Notes: generated by a model not told the origin, from the letters alone. A stretch of 64,000 nucleotides of DNA from Armigeres subalbatus (GCF_024139115.2 NC_085140.1:100638988-100702987), one strand, 5' to 3'; numbered from the stretch's first letter, positions 11,742 through 23,679 are shown. Program-made: numbers and translations.

Positions 11742-11893
11742 GGTGGTAGAACAGGCGTACCAAAAGTCCACGAGACGCCCCTGCGAAAAGCTGAGGCAAG
11801 AGCCTTCCATTCAAAAAATCCAAAATATTAGAAGATGCTCAACGAGAAGCGGCCAAACTGGAAGAGGGAATTAAACTCTTGAAGAAGAAGTGA
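11742..11893 (+). pseudogene. C-terminal tail of the hAT-like transposase
   Basis: The frame ending at 11893 reads SKILEDAQREAAKLEEGIKL followed by LKKK and a stop, a charged coiled-coil-like tail. It is followed by AATAAA (11916) and then the right terminal repeat, as expected for the transposase 3' end. Confidence 0.5.
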
Positions 11894-12084
11894 TGAAATA
11901 CATATTTTTTGTTTAATAAAATCATTTGAAAAATGTTTTTTGATATATTTGCTTGATTATTTAGCTCCTGAAATCTATATATAACATATTTATTTCCACC
12001 TGGAAATTATTGTAAATCACCTGGAAAAAACCTGGAAAAATCAGGGAATTTTGTTTTTTACAGTTGAGTAGACACCCTGAATAA

Positions 12085-12306
12085 CCCTTCAAAAAATGTC
12101 CACAGCGAAAAAAAAAAATTCAATTTTTTTGGACATTTTTTTTTGTTTTTTCCCAATATAGCATGCATAAAATAGCAAACAACCATATACATATTGCCGG
12201 AATGGGCTCGATGAGTATTAGGCAGAAATCGATGTTTGGCGCCATTTTTGAATTCAAGATGGCCGACTTCCGGTTTGATAAAATCATTCCAAGAATTCCT
12301 CCGGGA
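12085..12306. repeat. Small foldback plus interspersed repeat fragment
   Basis: AAAAAATGTCC (about 12092) pairs with GGACATTTTTT (about 12130). The following CAAGATGGCCGACTTCCGG segment looks like an interspersed repeat. No gene. Confidence 0.35.
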
Positions 12307-12400
12307 GTTTTTTTTTTCCTGTTCGGGTGTGCCACTGCGACCAGTTATTAGATCTATTGTAGCGTTACCCGTATCCTTAGTGTTTAAGTGCATGTCGAAT
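12307..12400 (-). mobile_element. 3' end fragment of a LOA/Lian-like element
   Basis: Plus-strand T-run, then CCTGTTCGGGTGTGCCACTG and GTTAGATCTATTGT-like sequence, collinear with 3377-3440 at the 3' end of the larger element. A 5'-truncated insertion with its poly(A) tail towards low coordinates. Confidence 0.65.
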
Positions 12401-12424
12401 TACTCCATTACTATTGATAAGCAA

Positions 12425-12585
12425 TGCAGTATCGGTTTCGATACAGTTGTTGTTTTGTTTTCTCAAGAGCACCATGACAAGGTCCCGCTATTTAGACCCT
12501 TCACAGAGAGCAATCCCATTGAAGGCGCACCCCTTATCAATAGGAAATCAATCCTGTCTTGAGAAAACAGAACAGTAATACTGTT
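12425..12585. repeat. Foldback MITE-like element, about 160 bp
   Basis: Left end CAGTAT...TTGTTTTCTCAAGA (12428-12470) is mirrored by TCTTGAGAAAACAGAACAGT ending AATACTG (12556-12583). No coding content. Confidence 0.6.
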
Positions 12586-13049
12586 TTTGGCCATGCATCG
12601 GAGCCCTAGCCACATCCTTGTCTTGCTTCTAGAATATCACCAGTAAAACTCTTAAAACCCGGGATTTAGCTCTGTCTGCAAGACCATTTCAAGCAAGAGA
12701 ATTTGTTCAGTAATAAGAACTTCCGTGTGTTCCTCTCACTACCATTATTCACCAGTTCAAGAAGAGTTAGTACGTATTTAAACCCCTAACTCGATTTTTC
12801 CAGCAGTCAGTTCAGCCTAGGGATGGGTACCGAGGTTTTTTAACTAATTGCTTGAAAAGTTGTTTCCGCTGCATACAGTTTAGCCTCAAACCAGAGGAAT
12901 TCGAGTCCTTCAACTGTCTGCAAGGTAACATTAATTATGTTTTATTTCTGAGACTGCTGTTGGTAGCGAGGACTAAATACGATGAATCCTTAATTACCAC
13001 AACTTATTGCCCTAGCTAGAAAAACGAATTAGGCTAGGGCTCTGTTTGG
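12586..13049. other. Unassigned spacer
   Basis: No recognised gene or element. Confidence 0.5.
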
Positions 13050-13107
13050 TAGATCTTACACCGCAACACACTACGTCAAAGTGATCTACCGTGTTACGGG
13101 CAGTTCC

Positions 13108-13265
13108 TCCGAGTGCTCTTCAAAGAAATTCCTCTTGAAATTCCTTAAACGAATTTATCAATAAGTTCCTCAAAGGAATTACTCCGGAAGTTCCTGAAAG
13201 GTTTTGCTCAGGGAGTTATACAAAGGTATTCCTCCGAAAGTTCTTCGAAGGAACCCAACAAACAT
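13108..13265. repeat. Degenerate TTCCTCCGGAA minisatellite (short array)
   Basis: Irregular repeats of AATTCCTCC/GAAGTTCCTC in one orientation. Same motif family as the arrays at 15625 and 56690. Confidence 0.6.
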
Positions 13266-13319
13266 TGGAAGCTGATAGAGTGCTTATAGCATAGACAAAC
13301 TTTAAATTAAAAAATTTAC

Positions 13320-13550
13320 GATTGCCGAGAATCCAACAGCCGGAATCTCGGCAATAATTTCGACGATTCTCGACAAAAATTTTACCGAGATTTCGGAAAA
13401 CTTCATCGGTAATCGTTACCGAGATCTCGGTAAAAAGTCAACTTTGTCGAATTTCGATTAAATTATGAGGAAATTTCGGTAAGAGAATCGCCGAATTTCG
13501 GTAAAAAATACCGATATCTCGGCGAAAATGTTGCTGAGGTCGACAAACTA
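13320..13550. repeat. Cluster of CCGAGAT/ATCTCGG motifs
   Basis: At least eight copies of TTACCGAGAT-type half sites in both orientations, including a perfect 18-bp palindrome TTACCGAGATCTCGGTAA at 13416-13433. Non-coding. Confidence 0.6.
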
Positions 13551-13766
13551 ATTTAAGTGTGTAGCATAGAATACAACCCTTGCACAAATCATAGATGGAG
13601 TTGCAGTGATAAGCATACCCACGGTCATTGTAAATCTGTCACAATCGACAATTAAGCGGACCTCTGGCCACGTCCTCACAAGTATTTCATACATATAATA
13701 GCCCTGTTTGTCTGACCCGTAACGCTGGGTAGACACCTTTACGTGGTGTGTTACGGGGTAAGATCT

Positions 13767-14990
13767 ACCACGGTTACATTGCCAGCTACAGGAAAATCCT
13801 GACCCAACGAATACCTTCCTCATTATCCAACTCCGTGGTACTTATGAGGGTGTCGCTAAGTCGGTGCACACAAAAAAAAATCGTTGGTGAAATTAAAAGA
13901 ATCGTTGGTAAAATTAAGAAAATCAGTTAGTGATAATAATCCTATATAATTATTCTTCAATTTGTCAAATTAAAGTTTTTTTTTGTATCAAAAAGCGTTT
14001 GATTTTATTTCATTTTCTAATGTTATTTTATTTTCATATGGCTTTGAATAACTTTATCTCTAGTAGTTTGTTGTATTTCTTTACGTTTTCTGTCATTTTC
14101 CACTTCGCCTTTGGTATGTTTTTCCGTACTGCGGCCAACTCTTTTCTTTCTTGGGGCGGCGTAGGTGCGGTTCTGCGGTGCGGCGTCCATTGATCAGCAT
14201 CGTTAACCAGTCATCCAATATTAAAAATGCTTCCCGTCGGTTGTTCAGAAACGATCGAGGACTTCATGAAGTTGGTTTGCGAAAACTGTGCTTCATTGGA
14301 ATGGTCATTTTACTGGAAAATTAATGAACAATGTATACTAATCGATCAAATCAAGGTCATCATTTTTGAAAACTCACCTTGTCCATTGGGAATCAGTTCC
14401 GGTCGATTAAATAGATGAATTTATTTCGCGCAGCCATTTCACCAAAATGCTCATAAAGGGTGGAAAATACTCGCAAGCTCAGTTGAGCGTTTATTCAGTT
14501 GCCAGAAAACTTATTTTTCAATGCAAGTGTTGCCAAATTTTAGGAAAATAGCAAATTCGTTTGAGATCTTTCAAACTTTTAATAGAAAAGTGCCAACATT
14601 CAAAATCACAGTTTTCGGTTACAAAATTCGTACTGAGATTGAATGTTTTATTTTCAAATTGATTATTTTACTACTCAAAAATACCAAAACTGATCAACTT
14701 TCAAATTAAAAGTACAAACCTCTTAAAAGCACAATTATTTTTTTCTCTGTGTGGCCTCTCGTTAAATAAGTACCCTCATCAACACTTCCTTCCTCTCCCT
14801 AGTTACGGTAAAGATAGACGTGGCCAGGAGTAGTAATCCTCATGCTTTTGTTATTTTTGTTTAAGACTGGAATCAAGGATTACTCCCTTCTTGATTTCTG
14901 ATAGCATTCTAGATAAGGATCTCAAAAGTAAAACATGAGTATCACTAGTGTCCAATCTCCGAATTACACCGTAACAATGCTAATGCTAAT
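13767..14990. other. Unassigned AT-rich DNA with a small basic minus-strand frame
   Basis: No gene is firmly supported. On the minus strand an ATG at 14191 opens about 55 codons rich in Lys and Arg (MDAAPQNRTYAAPRKKRVGR...). Upstream, a GTGAGT (about 14380) and a TTTTCCAG (about 14315) could be a 65-base intron, but no frame joins cleanly. A 20-base motif (TAATAGCCCTGTTTGTCTG) occurs at 13697 and again at 14993 in the same orientation. Confidence 0.3.
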
Positions 14991-15624
14991 ATATAATAGC
15001 CCTGTTTGTCTGTCCGGTGACTAGCCAACCAGACGCAGCACGCGGGGAAATTCTCACAAAAAAAAAATGACGCTTCATTTTTTTTTTACTATCAGATGCA
15101 GAAAACAAAAACAAGATGAAAAAAATCACAGACAACAGACGTTGAAAACTTCAACTAGTTATTTTATAATAGTCCTATCATCTGCTTAAGACAGCGCTCG
15201 GAACCGAAACAGCTTTCACAGATGAAGGAGAGAAAGTGAATGGCAAATATATTTATTTGTTTGAATTATTGTTATGTTATATGCAATAAAAATATCTATA
15301 AAGTAGCATTGAACTGCGATATCAGAATGTAAGCACTTCCACCAAAAGGAGTTGGAATATATAAAGAAAGTAGCATGGGGTGATATCTTCACAGATATAA
15401 AAGGAGCAATTTAGGTACATGTAATTGGAACGAACAACTTACGACACTATATATGGCACAAAAATATGGAGGACCGTTGTAGGAAGTAAAATGAAGTAGA
15501 ATAGACGATCAGACGATCATCATGTCCGGTTGTCAGCTTAAGCTTTTTCACCTGAAAGCTGATAGAGTGCTTATTAAACCTAAAATAGTTTTCTTCGACT
15601 AAAAAACTAACTTAACTTAACTTA
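14991..15624. other. Unassigned spacer
   Basis: No recognised gene. AGCTGATAGAGTGCTTAT at about 15555 repeats 13272, and in both places lies next to a TTCCTCC minisatellite. Confidence 0.45.
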
Positions 15625-16065
15625 ATTACTCCGTGATTTCCTCTAAGGAATTCCTCCAGATGTTCTTCATAGGACTTCCTTCGGAAGTTCCTCAAAGGAG
15701 TTTCGAATGATGTTCCTCAGAGAAATCCTCCGGTAGTTCGTCATAGGAATTTCTCTGGAAGTTTCTCAAAGGATTTCCTCTGGAAGTTTCTCAAAGGAAT
15801 TGCTCTGAAAGTTCCTCCAGGAACTCCTCCGAAAGTTTCTCCAGGAATTCTTTCGAAAGTTCCTCCAAGAATTCCTCCGGAAGTTCCTCCAGGAATTTCT
15901 CTTTGAGATTTTCCAGGAATTTCTCCGGAAGATATTCTAGGAATTCCTCCAGAAGTTCCTCCGAAGAATTCCTGGAGGAACTTCCGCAAGAATTCCTGGA
16001 GGAACTTCCGGAAGAATTCCTGGAGGAAATTCTGGGAAAATTCCTCCAGGAAATCCTCCAGAAGC
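15625..16065. repeat. TTCCTCCGGAA minisatellite with internal orientation switch
   Basis: About 24-bp degenerate units (AATTCCTCCGGAAGTTCC). From 15640 to about 15960 the plus strand reads TTCCTCC; from about 15968 to 16060 it reads GGAGGAA. The array is therefore partly head-to-head and can fold back. Reading frames through it are not genes. Confidence 0.85.
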
Positions 16066-18369
16066 TCTTCCAATTAAAACTTTTAGCAATTAAAGCTACC
16101 GGGTAACTCTAGCTAGATACAAATAAAAAATTCACTGTTACAGTTTCCAGTACACTAATCCGCACTTTCTCTATCGTGTTTTGTTTCAGGACTTGCATCG
16201 GCATCTGGAAGGATGAGCGCACAGCACCAAAATTCATCACTAACCAATAGCATCCGATAGCGAAATCAACCACAGAACCAACGAATGAAATGAGGGAGCA
16301 GAAGCACATTCACGCGATAGCCATGTTGTACTATTTTTTTCACATTCAAACCCACAGTCGTCCAACCATCAAGTACGGCTCACGCCAGACTGTCGGACAA
16401 CCGGAACGTCGCTAGTTAGTTAGTCAGTTAAACCGCGCCGCGCGCAACTACCTATTTCCAGCGTCATCAATGGCGTGCAGTAGATCAATGGGGCAGCTTT
16501 TTTTCTCTCGTACGTGGAAAAAAGCAACGGCTGCTCGGTGGTGTGTTCTGGAAAAGCAGCTTGAACGCACAATGTTCGCGTAAGCCAAAAGTTTGTTAAC
16601 AGTGTAGACAGTAAGTGCCTTCAGATTGTTATAAGCACACCCCATTTTTTATTCATCTTTTTTAAAGCCTTTATATACAGCAACACTAAACGGAACCCCC
16701 CTAAACACAGTACACGCATACGAGGTTAATTTGGTTATGATGAAAAGCGTAGAAAACAAAATAGTAATATGTCTGAAACGTTGAGGCAAGATTGAAGCAA
16801 GTGAATTCAATCCGTACAGCAACGCGGACAGTTATAGGTCTATTATTTAAGAAAGTATCATTTCACTACTTGTTATAATCTGTCATGCTTGTGAAACAGA
16901 AACACCTTGATTGGATAGAAAGGAGGAACTTTCAAATTGTATGTTTTCTTCGCCCACCCAAGTTTAGGTTTTATTTTATTTAGAGAGAAACAAATGTCCT
17001 ATACGTTAATCGACCGGCGTCGGTTCAAATAGACCGTTAGATGGGCACTCGTTTATGAAGGTCAAAGCAACTGTAACTGAGCAGAAAGATTGAAATGGAA
17101 CGCACAATTTCCAGAAGGCATAAGCTTTGTTTAATTTATTACTTATTTTTTCTAACGAAGAAAACTACTAAAAAGCAAAAATTTTAGCATTAGAAGATAA
17201 ATTGGGAAATTTATGAAACTTCTACTGTGAGTGACCGAATCATAATAAAAAAACAAATTCGCAATTTTTAAACCATTTAGAAAAAAAAATCATAAATCTA
17301 AAAGTCGGAAAACTGGGAAGCGAGAGTGTGACGAAAACTAGATGAAGAAGCTTTTAATTATTTGATAAATATATTTCTAGGTCGGAAAAAGAAGATCGTC
17401 AGAGTGCTAATTTGGTTTGCTTGGTAGAAAAAATGAGAAACCGCCTTTATCTATTTGATCGGAAGTCGTTGTGTGTAAATCATGGCTAGGCATGCATGCG
17501 CTGTTGCTGACTAAATTAACGAACGGTGTGAAATTCATTGAAAGAGATGCAATGAGGTGTACGTTCGCTTGTGACGTTGTTGCTGGTGCCGGAGGGTGGA
17601 TGTGTGTTAGTGTGCTATTGGGTGGCTTAAAGTTGGGAGAAGCATGAATAGTTTGCTGCCATGAGTCACGACGGAGATGATGGCAATTACTGCGGCGATG
17701 ATGGTTTGAATTATCTTATCATCACGAATCGAACTCGGGAGAAGTGCATCGGTAGTATAGAACGTTGGAAATATTTTAGCAGATAGCGCTGTAAGGCCAC
17801 TTCTCACGGATCGACGGCATGTAAGTACGATCTTTTATTTACAGGGTTTTGTTAATTATTTTATTAGATGCTGATTAGGAATCATGATGTTGACTGTGTC
17901 TCTTCAGTATTATCATTAACGCAAATTATTATGGTGTTCAAGAAAACTTGAGCATAATATTTATGAAACATTTCACTCTAAATCTAATGAATTTACATAT
18001 TTATTTTTTATTTATTGCTCGTCAAACAATACGTAGAACACATTATCAATTATTGCATTATATATAACTTATTTTATTGTATAATTTTAAATGACTATTT
18101 TGTATCAGTAATTACCTCGAAAATCTAGAGAAGAAAGTTTTTCTTAGAACATTCCTCATCATTGTTATGTCGACTGATTCACAATAGCTATTATAGCAGG
18201 AAATTATATTGATAAGCCCATTTTTTGCATAGTTATTTCTTATGTTAATATAAGACAGATATCTATTCCTTAATTGACGAGTGGGAGCATACAAATTCAG
18301 ATTTTCAAAAACGACTGTACTATCTATGTACTTTCTGTGATTCAACATCGTTAATAATGGATGCTTACT
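16066..18369. other. Mostly unique DNA without a recognised coding gene
   Basis: Lacks obvious transposon sequence. Contains a GC-richer patch at about 16400-16660, annotated separately. Several short frames (for example 17607-17807 minus) have no recognisable product. Confidence 0.45.
16424..16610 (+). promoter_or_regulatory. Candidate promoter and non-coding first exon
   Basis: An initiator-like TCAGTT (16424) sits in a CG-rich patch (CCGCGCCGCGCG), and a consensus splice donor ACA/GTAAGTG follows at 16611. This is the layout of an insect 5' UTR exon. A strong acceptor on the same strand (16 kb away, about 32707) precedes the first G-beta gene, so this could be a distal first exon of it. 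Inferred from sequence signals only. Confidence 0.25.
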
Positions 18370-18680
18370 TACTCATGGATCGTGTACACCTCCGGTGGTG
18401 CAAAGGGCCGACTTGAAAGATCTCCATTCTGAGCGTTGTCCAGCTATCACTTTAACCTGTAGCCAGGTTAGATTTCGGAAGACTTCTTTTATTTCTTTAT
18501 TGAGGCTTCGCTGCCATGAGCTTCTGAGTCTGCCTCTGCTGCGATGTCCCGCTTCAGATTTCGATTCCGCCCCTACGTAGAGTGTGGCCGACCCAGCTTC
18601 ACTTCCGATCCCGAATTTCTGTTGCTATCGGCCTCTGGTGACAACAACGATGGAGCTCGTTGTTTAAGATCCAGTTGCTC
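18370..18680 (-). mobile_element. 3' end fragment of family B non-LTR retrotransposon
   Basis: Plus strand CTCCGGTGGTGCAAAG and GCCGACTTGAAAGATCTCC match 41465-41510, the C-terminal RT region and 3' end of the family B copy at 41434-42848. 5'-truncated; the frame is broken. Confidence 0.7.
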
Positions 18681-18810
18681 TTGATCTGGTTTTGTTGTAG
18701 TTTTTTTTCAGAACTACAATTTTATGGATGAAAAGATTGAACCGAGACAAATGTTAATCAAAGTGCAAATCATCCAAATCATCGTCGTTTGGCGACATCA
18801 AAAAGTTGGC

Positions 18811-19249
18811 TTCGGCAGCAGAATTACAAGTGCGTGTCGGAAGGAACGCAGCAAAAAATGTATTTGCATTGATGGCATTATAGAGCAATCAACCAACTAA
18901 AATCATAATCTTAAGAGGAAATTTCACATGACTGCCACTGATGTCATTTAAGCAAATAAATTTTCAGAGAGAAAATTTCACTTGGCTGCTACGGACGCCA
19001 TCCACATGAATAAATGTTTCAAGCGTCACGTACTGTAAAGTCGAGCCAAGTACGAGACACTGAAGACGCCCTTACTGTTGAGGTCAAAATACGTATCTTT
19101 GAAAGGTACAATAGGTACAAAGGTAGTGGAATTAAATGGAATAGTACAAACTCTATGACAAGTGAATACATTCCACTAAAAGCTTAAAATAATTTTCGTA
19201 TTTTCAAGCGTTTTCTTCCGACACGCGCTCTTGATTCTGCTACCGACGG
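18811..19249. repeat. Foldback element, about 440 bp
   Basis: TTCGGCAGCAGAATTACAAG...GCGTGTCGGAAG (18811-18845) pairs with CTTCCGACACGCGCTC...TTCTGCTACCGA (19215-19248). The interior is repeat-like: its GAATACATTCCACTAAAAG also occurs at 30840. Confidence 0.55.
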
Positions 19250-21480
19250 AAATATGCTGGCGTCACTAATGTCGTTTTCGGTTATTGCTTTAGCGAACCT
19301 AGGTTTGTCCTAGATCTGCCCTAACAGGTCTGAGGTTCGCTCTGAGAAATTTACGAGATCCAACCCATGTTTACATGCAGTACTGATATTTACATTTAGT
19401 TTATTTTGTAATTTCGTGAGAAATATGGTGAAGTATAATTATATGAGCTGAGCAGTGAGAAAAGTTCATTAATCATGTTTATATAATTATTTCGGCATGA
19501 AATTTTTACTAAGAAAATAGAAATTCTAGACCAACATTTGAAAAGGGCGTAATAGCCAAAATTTATTCCATCTGATTCCTCGTATACATGTATGTGCTCT
19601 AAGAATCACTAAGATAGTTTATCGAAATATATTGGATTTGCAAAATTGTGGCTTGAGAGCTGCTTTCACTGATGATTGCTAATCGATGGTACTTTACGCC
19701 ACCGTTGCAGAAATGTACTCTACTGCGCTGCTGCCACGACCGCCACAGACGCCATCGTAGCGAAACAAGCAACCGATAGTCCGAATGTTTCGAGAAAGTT
19801 CCACTCGTGGGACCGTTCGTTGGTGGGATTAAAATTTCCTTCAGCAAATTCGTCGTTGCTGAGGCTGGGACCGCTCTCCGTTCTCCGCGACGCTGGCATT
19901 TTTATTTACCTAAATTCGTTTTTTTTTGTTACAGAGTATGCTACTTTATGAGACGGACGCTTTATGTTTTACCTCCTGCCAAAATTGTAATTTTCTCTAT
20001 TACTTACTTTATTTTGTTTGTGAAATAAAAACTTTGTGAAACCGAGCTCAATTATGAACAAGATTCGATTGGATTAAACGAGAGCGGAAAGCACCGTGGA
20101 TGAGGCAATTAAAAAGTTCAGCGGTTTGGACGAGAAACATGTTTGTGAATCCATAATTCAAACTACTCCTTCAAGAAACCATGAGTACGAGCAGATTGAA
20201 TCCATCCAAGTATTATTCAGGATACTCATTTTGTTTCGGTACATCGGTGAGGCTAATCTGGGTCTCTGTTGGTAAGTTATAAAGGTTTCCTACTTTTGGA
20301 AGGCCTGTCATTCCACGCAAGGTAAGAGGTTTTATTTTACAATTTAACATGAGTAATCTCGGCATTAATGTGTAACCTGAGGGTTGTTGCCGCGAGCATT
20401 CAAACGGATGATGTCTGTTGCTGTCATGTTGCACCATGTCAGCGTCGATCATCTGTCTCTAGTTGTCTCTTCAGAATTATATGAGAATTTTCTTACGTAA
20501 GTAGTAAACGTAAGTACAGTACCATCTGTAGGCTTTGGAAACCAAAAAAATAAAAAAAATCGCTCGGGAAAATCCGGTTATCAGATTAATAAAAAAGTTT
20601 TGGTTTTCAAAATGTATCTTGTATGTCGACTTTATGTTTCAACAAAATGCGATGCACAAGCAAAATTATTGCAACTTATGATAAATTAGTTCATGCCATA
20701 TTTTTTCAATTTTTTGTGGGGTAAATTTAGAGTAAAATGGCCGATGTGCTATATTAATTATCCAAAAATAAATGATGCCCACTTAATCTTACATACTTAG
20801 AATATTTAATATTTACCAGACATTCAACTATTTATATTTTTAAATTTTTTAGTTGAAAGACCTATAAATCATTATTTATTTTAAGTAGATAGCTATCTGG
20901 TTATTCAGAATGATATCCAATTCAAATATTTGAATACGTAATTAAATAATGTGAATATTTTGAAATTCGTTTTCATCAGAATAGTTTTATAATCATGTAT
21001 TCTGAATTTTTTCACAGAAATTTGAATTTTGAAACTAATTCGAAATACGTGAGCTTCCAAGGGATCGAAGATGTTTTCCACTGGATTTTGGATACAGCTG
21101 GAATCTGGATCAGTATTCAGGCACATGCTGGAGGATGGAAACGAGGCTAGATTTCAAGTGCTTTTCCACGATATTAAACATCAACCTGAAATGAACTTCA
21201 ATCAACTGCAGATGTGGTGAGTTCGTTTCATGCTTGTAATATAAATTGATTTCACTTAATACGGGCTAGGGTCACAGATGTGTATTAATGATGTATATCA
21301 TTGATATAAATCTTCATCCCGGAAGTGTAAATATACTGCAAATGTCCATTTGATGTCTGAGTGTATTTATGCGGGGCTTACTGTGCTGAAAATTACCTCA
21401 AGATGTGGTCTGTAGCTTCTTGTTATATGGTCTTTGGATGCACAGTAGAGCTATCACCTTCTATCTCCAGGGCTAAAAAT
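19250..21480. other. Unassigned AT-rich DNA
   Basis: No gene supported. GAACCTAGGTTTGTCC...CAGGTCTGAGGTTCGC near 19294 is a small imperfect hairpin. Short frames at 19599-19951 and 20213-20452 have no recognisable domain. Confidence 0.45.
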
Positions 21481-21960
21481 GTTTTCATCTATTGCATTGT
21501 TCTGCTTTGTGCAGTCGGTTGGAAACTAAAATAATTAGTGCGCGTTCGAATGTTTTCCTTTTGCTTCTCTACACCTTGCACACCGTTTGCCAAGATTTTC
21601 CAGTAAGCAGAGCGATCGGCCGGTCGTTGAAATTTAGTTTTGCTTTGTGCGGAAAGCAAAACGATCGGCTGGTCACCGAAAATTTGTTCTGCATTGTGCG
21701 AGTGAGTGAATTAATCATAAAGTGTAAATTTGTTCCTTGTCCAGTCGTGTTTCTCCAGTAAGCAGGACGATCGGCCGGACGTCGAAATTTAGTTTTGCTT
21801 TGTGCGGAAAGCAAAACGATCGGCTGGTCACCGAAAATTTGTTCTGCATTGTGCGGGGGAGTAAATTTATCAGAAAGTGAAAATTTAGTTCGCATCCAGT
21901 TGTGTAGTGCGGTCGATGATTAAAATAATTAGCGTTCGTTCGATTGTTTTTGTTTTAAAT
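21481..21960. repeat. Tandem duplication with CGATCGGCCGG motifs
   Basis: A unit of roughly 160-165 bp beginning TCCAGTAAGCAG occurs at about 21598 and again at 21754, each with GAAATTTAGTTTTGCTTTG and CGATCGGCTGGTCACCGAAA. Outer segments (AAACTAAAATAATTAG at 21523; GATTAAAATAATTAG at 21917) are also repeated. Possibly LTR or UTR-derived; no gene. Confidence 0.7.
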
Positions 21961-22019
21961 GAAACTACACGCTATACACGGCATACCGTTTACCAAAACG
22001 AACCCTGCCACACTCCCTA

Positions 22020-22310
22020 CCCCATATATCCAACATCCCAGTGATTTCTCGTGGAAGTGCAGATGACTCGTCGGCTTCTATCAAAGCGAGTATCACGTCA
22101 ACAATTTCCTACCTGTTCCTCAATTGACCTGCATTCGGACACGGCCGGCGCTGGTATTGCTTATTTTTGGGTCATCAGTTCTTACACATTGAAGGTGAAG
22201 TTAATCCCAAACTTCATCTGTTGGTTCTCTGTGTAATTACAGCTGACCTGGCAATAACGGAGTAGCAACCGTGGGCGGTCAATCATGCTCATGCTCATGC
22301 TCATGCTAAA
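22020..22310. repeat. Interspersed repeat ending in (CATGCT)n
   Basis: The module AATCCCAA...CATCTGTTG...ACGGAGTAGCAAC (22202-22272) recurs in divergent form at 50115-50195. It ends with three CATGCT units (22284-22303), a simple-repeat tail like those of some SINE/RTE-mobilised sequences. No coding capacity. Confidence 0.45.
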
Positions 22311-23090
22311 TTCGTTTTTTTTGTTACATTATTTTATTTTTACATTTTAAGTGGGTGGCCATTTGGCCCTTCATCTTTAATTTTGTTTTACTGGATGCGA
22401 ATGTTTTATTATCCAATACCCTTTTGCTGCTAAACGAGCTTTATAGCGGTGGATGTTTAATCTTCATCTCGTCTTGTTGTGAATATCCACTTGCAGTACT
22501 AAGAAGATTAATGTACACTCCATGGGTCCTCGACGTCTTGGGATGGGACACAGTTTTTAGTCTAGTGCCCTCTGGCTTATACACTGATGGGCAAAAGTAT
22601 TCGCATAAATTCAGATAGTTTACTATGAAAGCATGACGAATACTTATGTATATGAGTGTACATGTAGGCCTAGGTTTGGCGCATTACTCGCTCTCTGGAA
22701 CGAGACAAAGAAAAAGAAACAAAAGCGATGAAAACCAAGCAAAAACTCAATACGATAAAATTATACCAAATTTTTACTTACAATATCTCCATATTTTCCG
22801 TGCTTGGAAGCGTTTTTTATTTATTTTTCCGTAAAAACACAATTTATTGAAATTGCTTACCACAAATTTTCGCGAAAAGTGAATTGGGAATGAAAAAAAA
22901 AAATTCAAAGATGTTTTTCACCACAAACTACGAAACATTCTCCATCGACCAGAAAATTGCATTGATACTTCGGCGGTACACTAGTCGAAGAAAACTGGCG
23001 AAAAACTTCGCAGAAGAAACTTTAATCAATTCCTCGTCCGATTCTGCAACTATGTATGGTGATATGTAACGATGATAACGGCGACCTGCA
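22311..23090. other. Unassigned spacer with a small foldback
   Basis: GCAAAAGTATTCGCAT (22589) and ATGACGAATACTTATG (22631) form a short inverted pair, possibly a Tc1-like remnant. Frames at 22355-22618 and 22884-23069 are not recognisable. Confidence 0.35.
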
Positions 23091-23110
23091 GGATCTTTGT
23101 ACAAAGATCC
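23091..23110. repeat. Perfect 20-bp palindrome
   Basis: GGATCTTTGTACAAAGATCC is its own reverse complement. Function unknown. Confidence 0.9.
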
Positions 23111-23679
23111 AAACAAACTTCTTTATTTCTACTGGAACCACTCGGTTAAATTCACGAAAATGTTAAAAATAAAACTAAAATGAAGGACACGCCAAGTTTA
23201 AATGAAATCACAGAATCATGATTCAAAATGTTTTTCAATGTAAGGAAAAAAAACTACATTACAGTGATTACAGATATAGAAGAATGATTATTCAGTACGC
23301 TACATTACATACATTCTTAAACTTTTTTCTTCTTTTATGTTTTTCGACAATTGAGGGCTTTTCAAAAGTTTTACCGGATTTTTTCAGAGGCTTCGATAAT
23401 CTTCAACGATTATATTTATGGAACTATGGCTGAATTTCACAATACGTGAATCATTATCAACATATTTGTCAAGAATGTGTTGTAATGTTCAATGATGAAA
23501 ATATGTGAATATGCAAAGTTTAGGACAAACAATGCTTAATTCATACAATTTCTACAATTTATTATCTCGTCTTGTCTTAGCACATGCACAGCTAGTATTT
23601 GTTCCATTCTTAGAAAGTTTTTCGATCACACTAAAAGTAAAAAAAAAAAAAAAATACACGCGTTTGAAAATGCCCCATT
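23111..23679. other. AT-rich spacer
   Basis: No gene or repeat family recognised; an A-run lies at 23640-23654. Confidence 0.5.

Larger units (their letters stand above)
8595..12078 (+). mobile_element. hAT-like DNA transposon relic, about 3.5 kb
   Basis: Left end GGGTGTCTACT (8595) and right end AGTAGACACCC (12067-12077) are inverted copies. Both subterminal regions carry CCTGGAA...ATCAGGGAATT in the same orientation. A degenerate transposase lies between. The immediate flanks (GACAAAGC and GAATAACC) do not match as a target duplication. Superfamily assignment rests on a hAT-dimerisation-like C-terminal block. Confidence 0.7.
13050..13766. repeat. Composite repeat bounded by about 57-bp inverted arms
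   Basis: The arm at 13050-13107 (GGTAGATCTTACACCGCAAC...) is the imperfect reverse complement of 13709-13766 (...TTACGGGGTAAGATCTACC). Between them are a TTCCTCC minisatellite and a cluster of CGAGATCTCGG motifs. Possibly a non-autonomous DNA element of about 0.7 kb. Confidence 0.5.

Noticed and set aside
15741..16106. Glu/Phe/Arg-rich frames on both strands
   Set aside because: Artefact of the TTCCTCC minisatellite.
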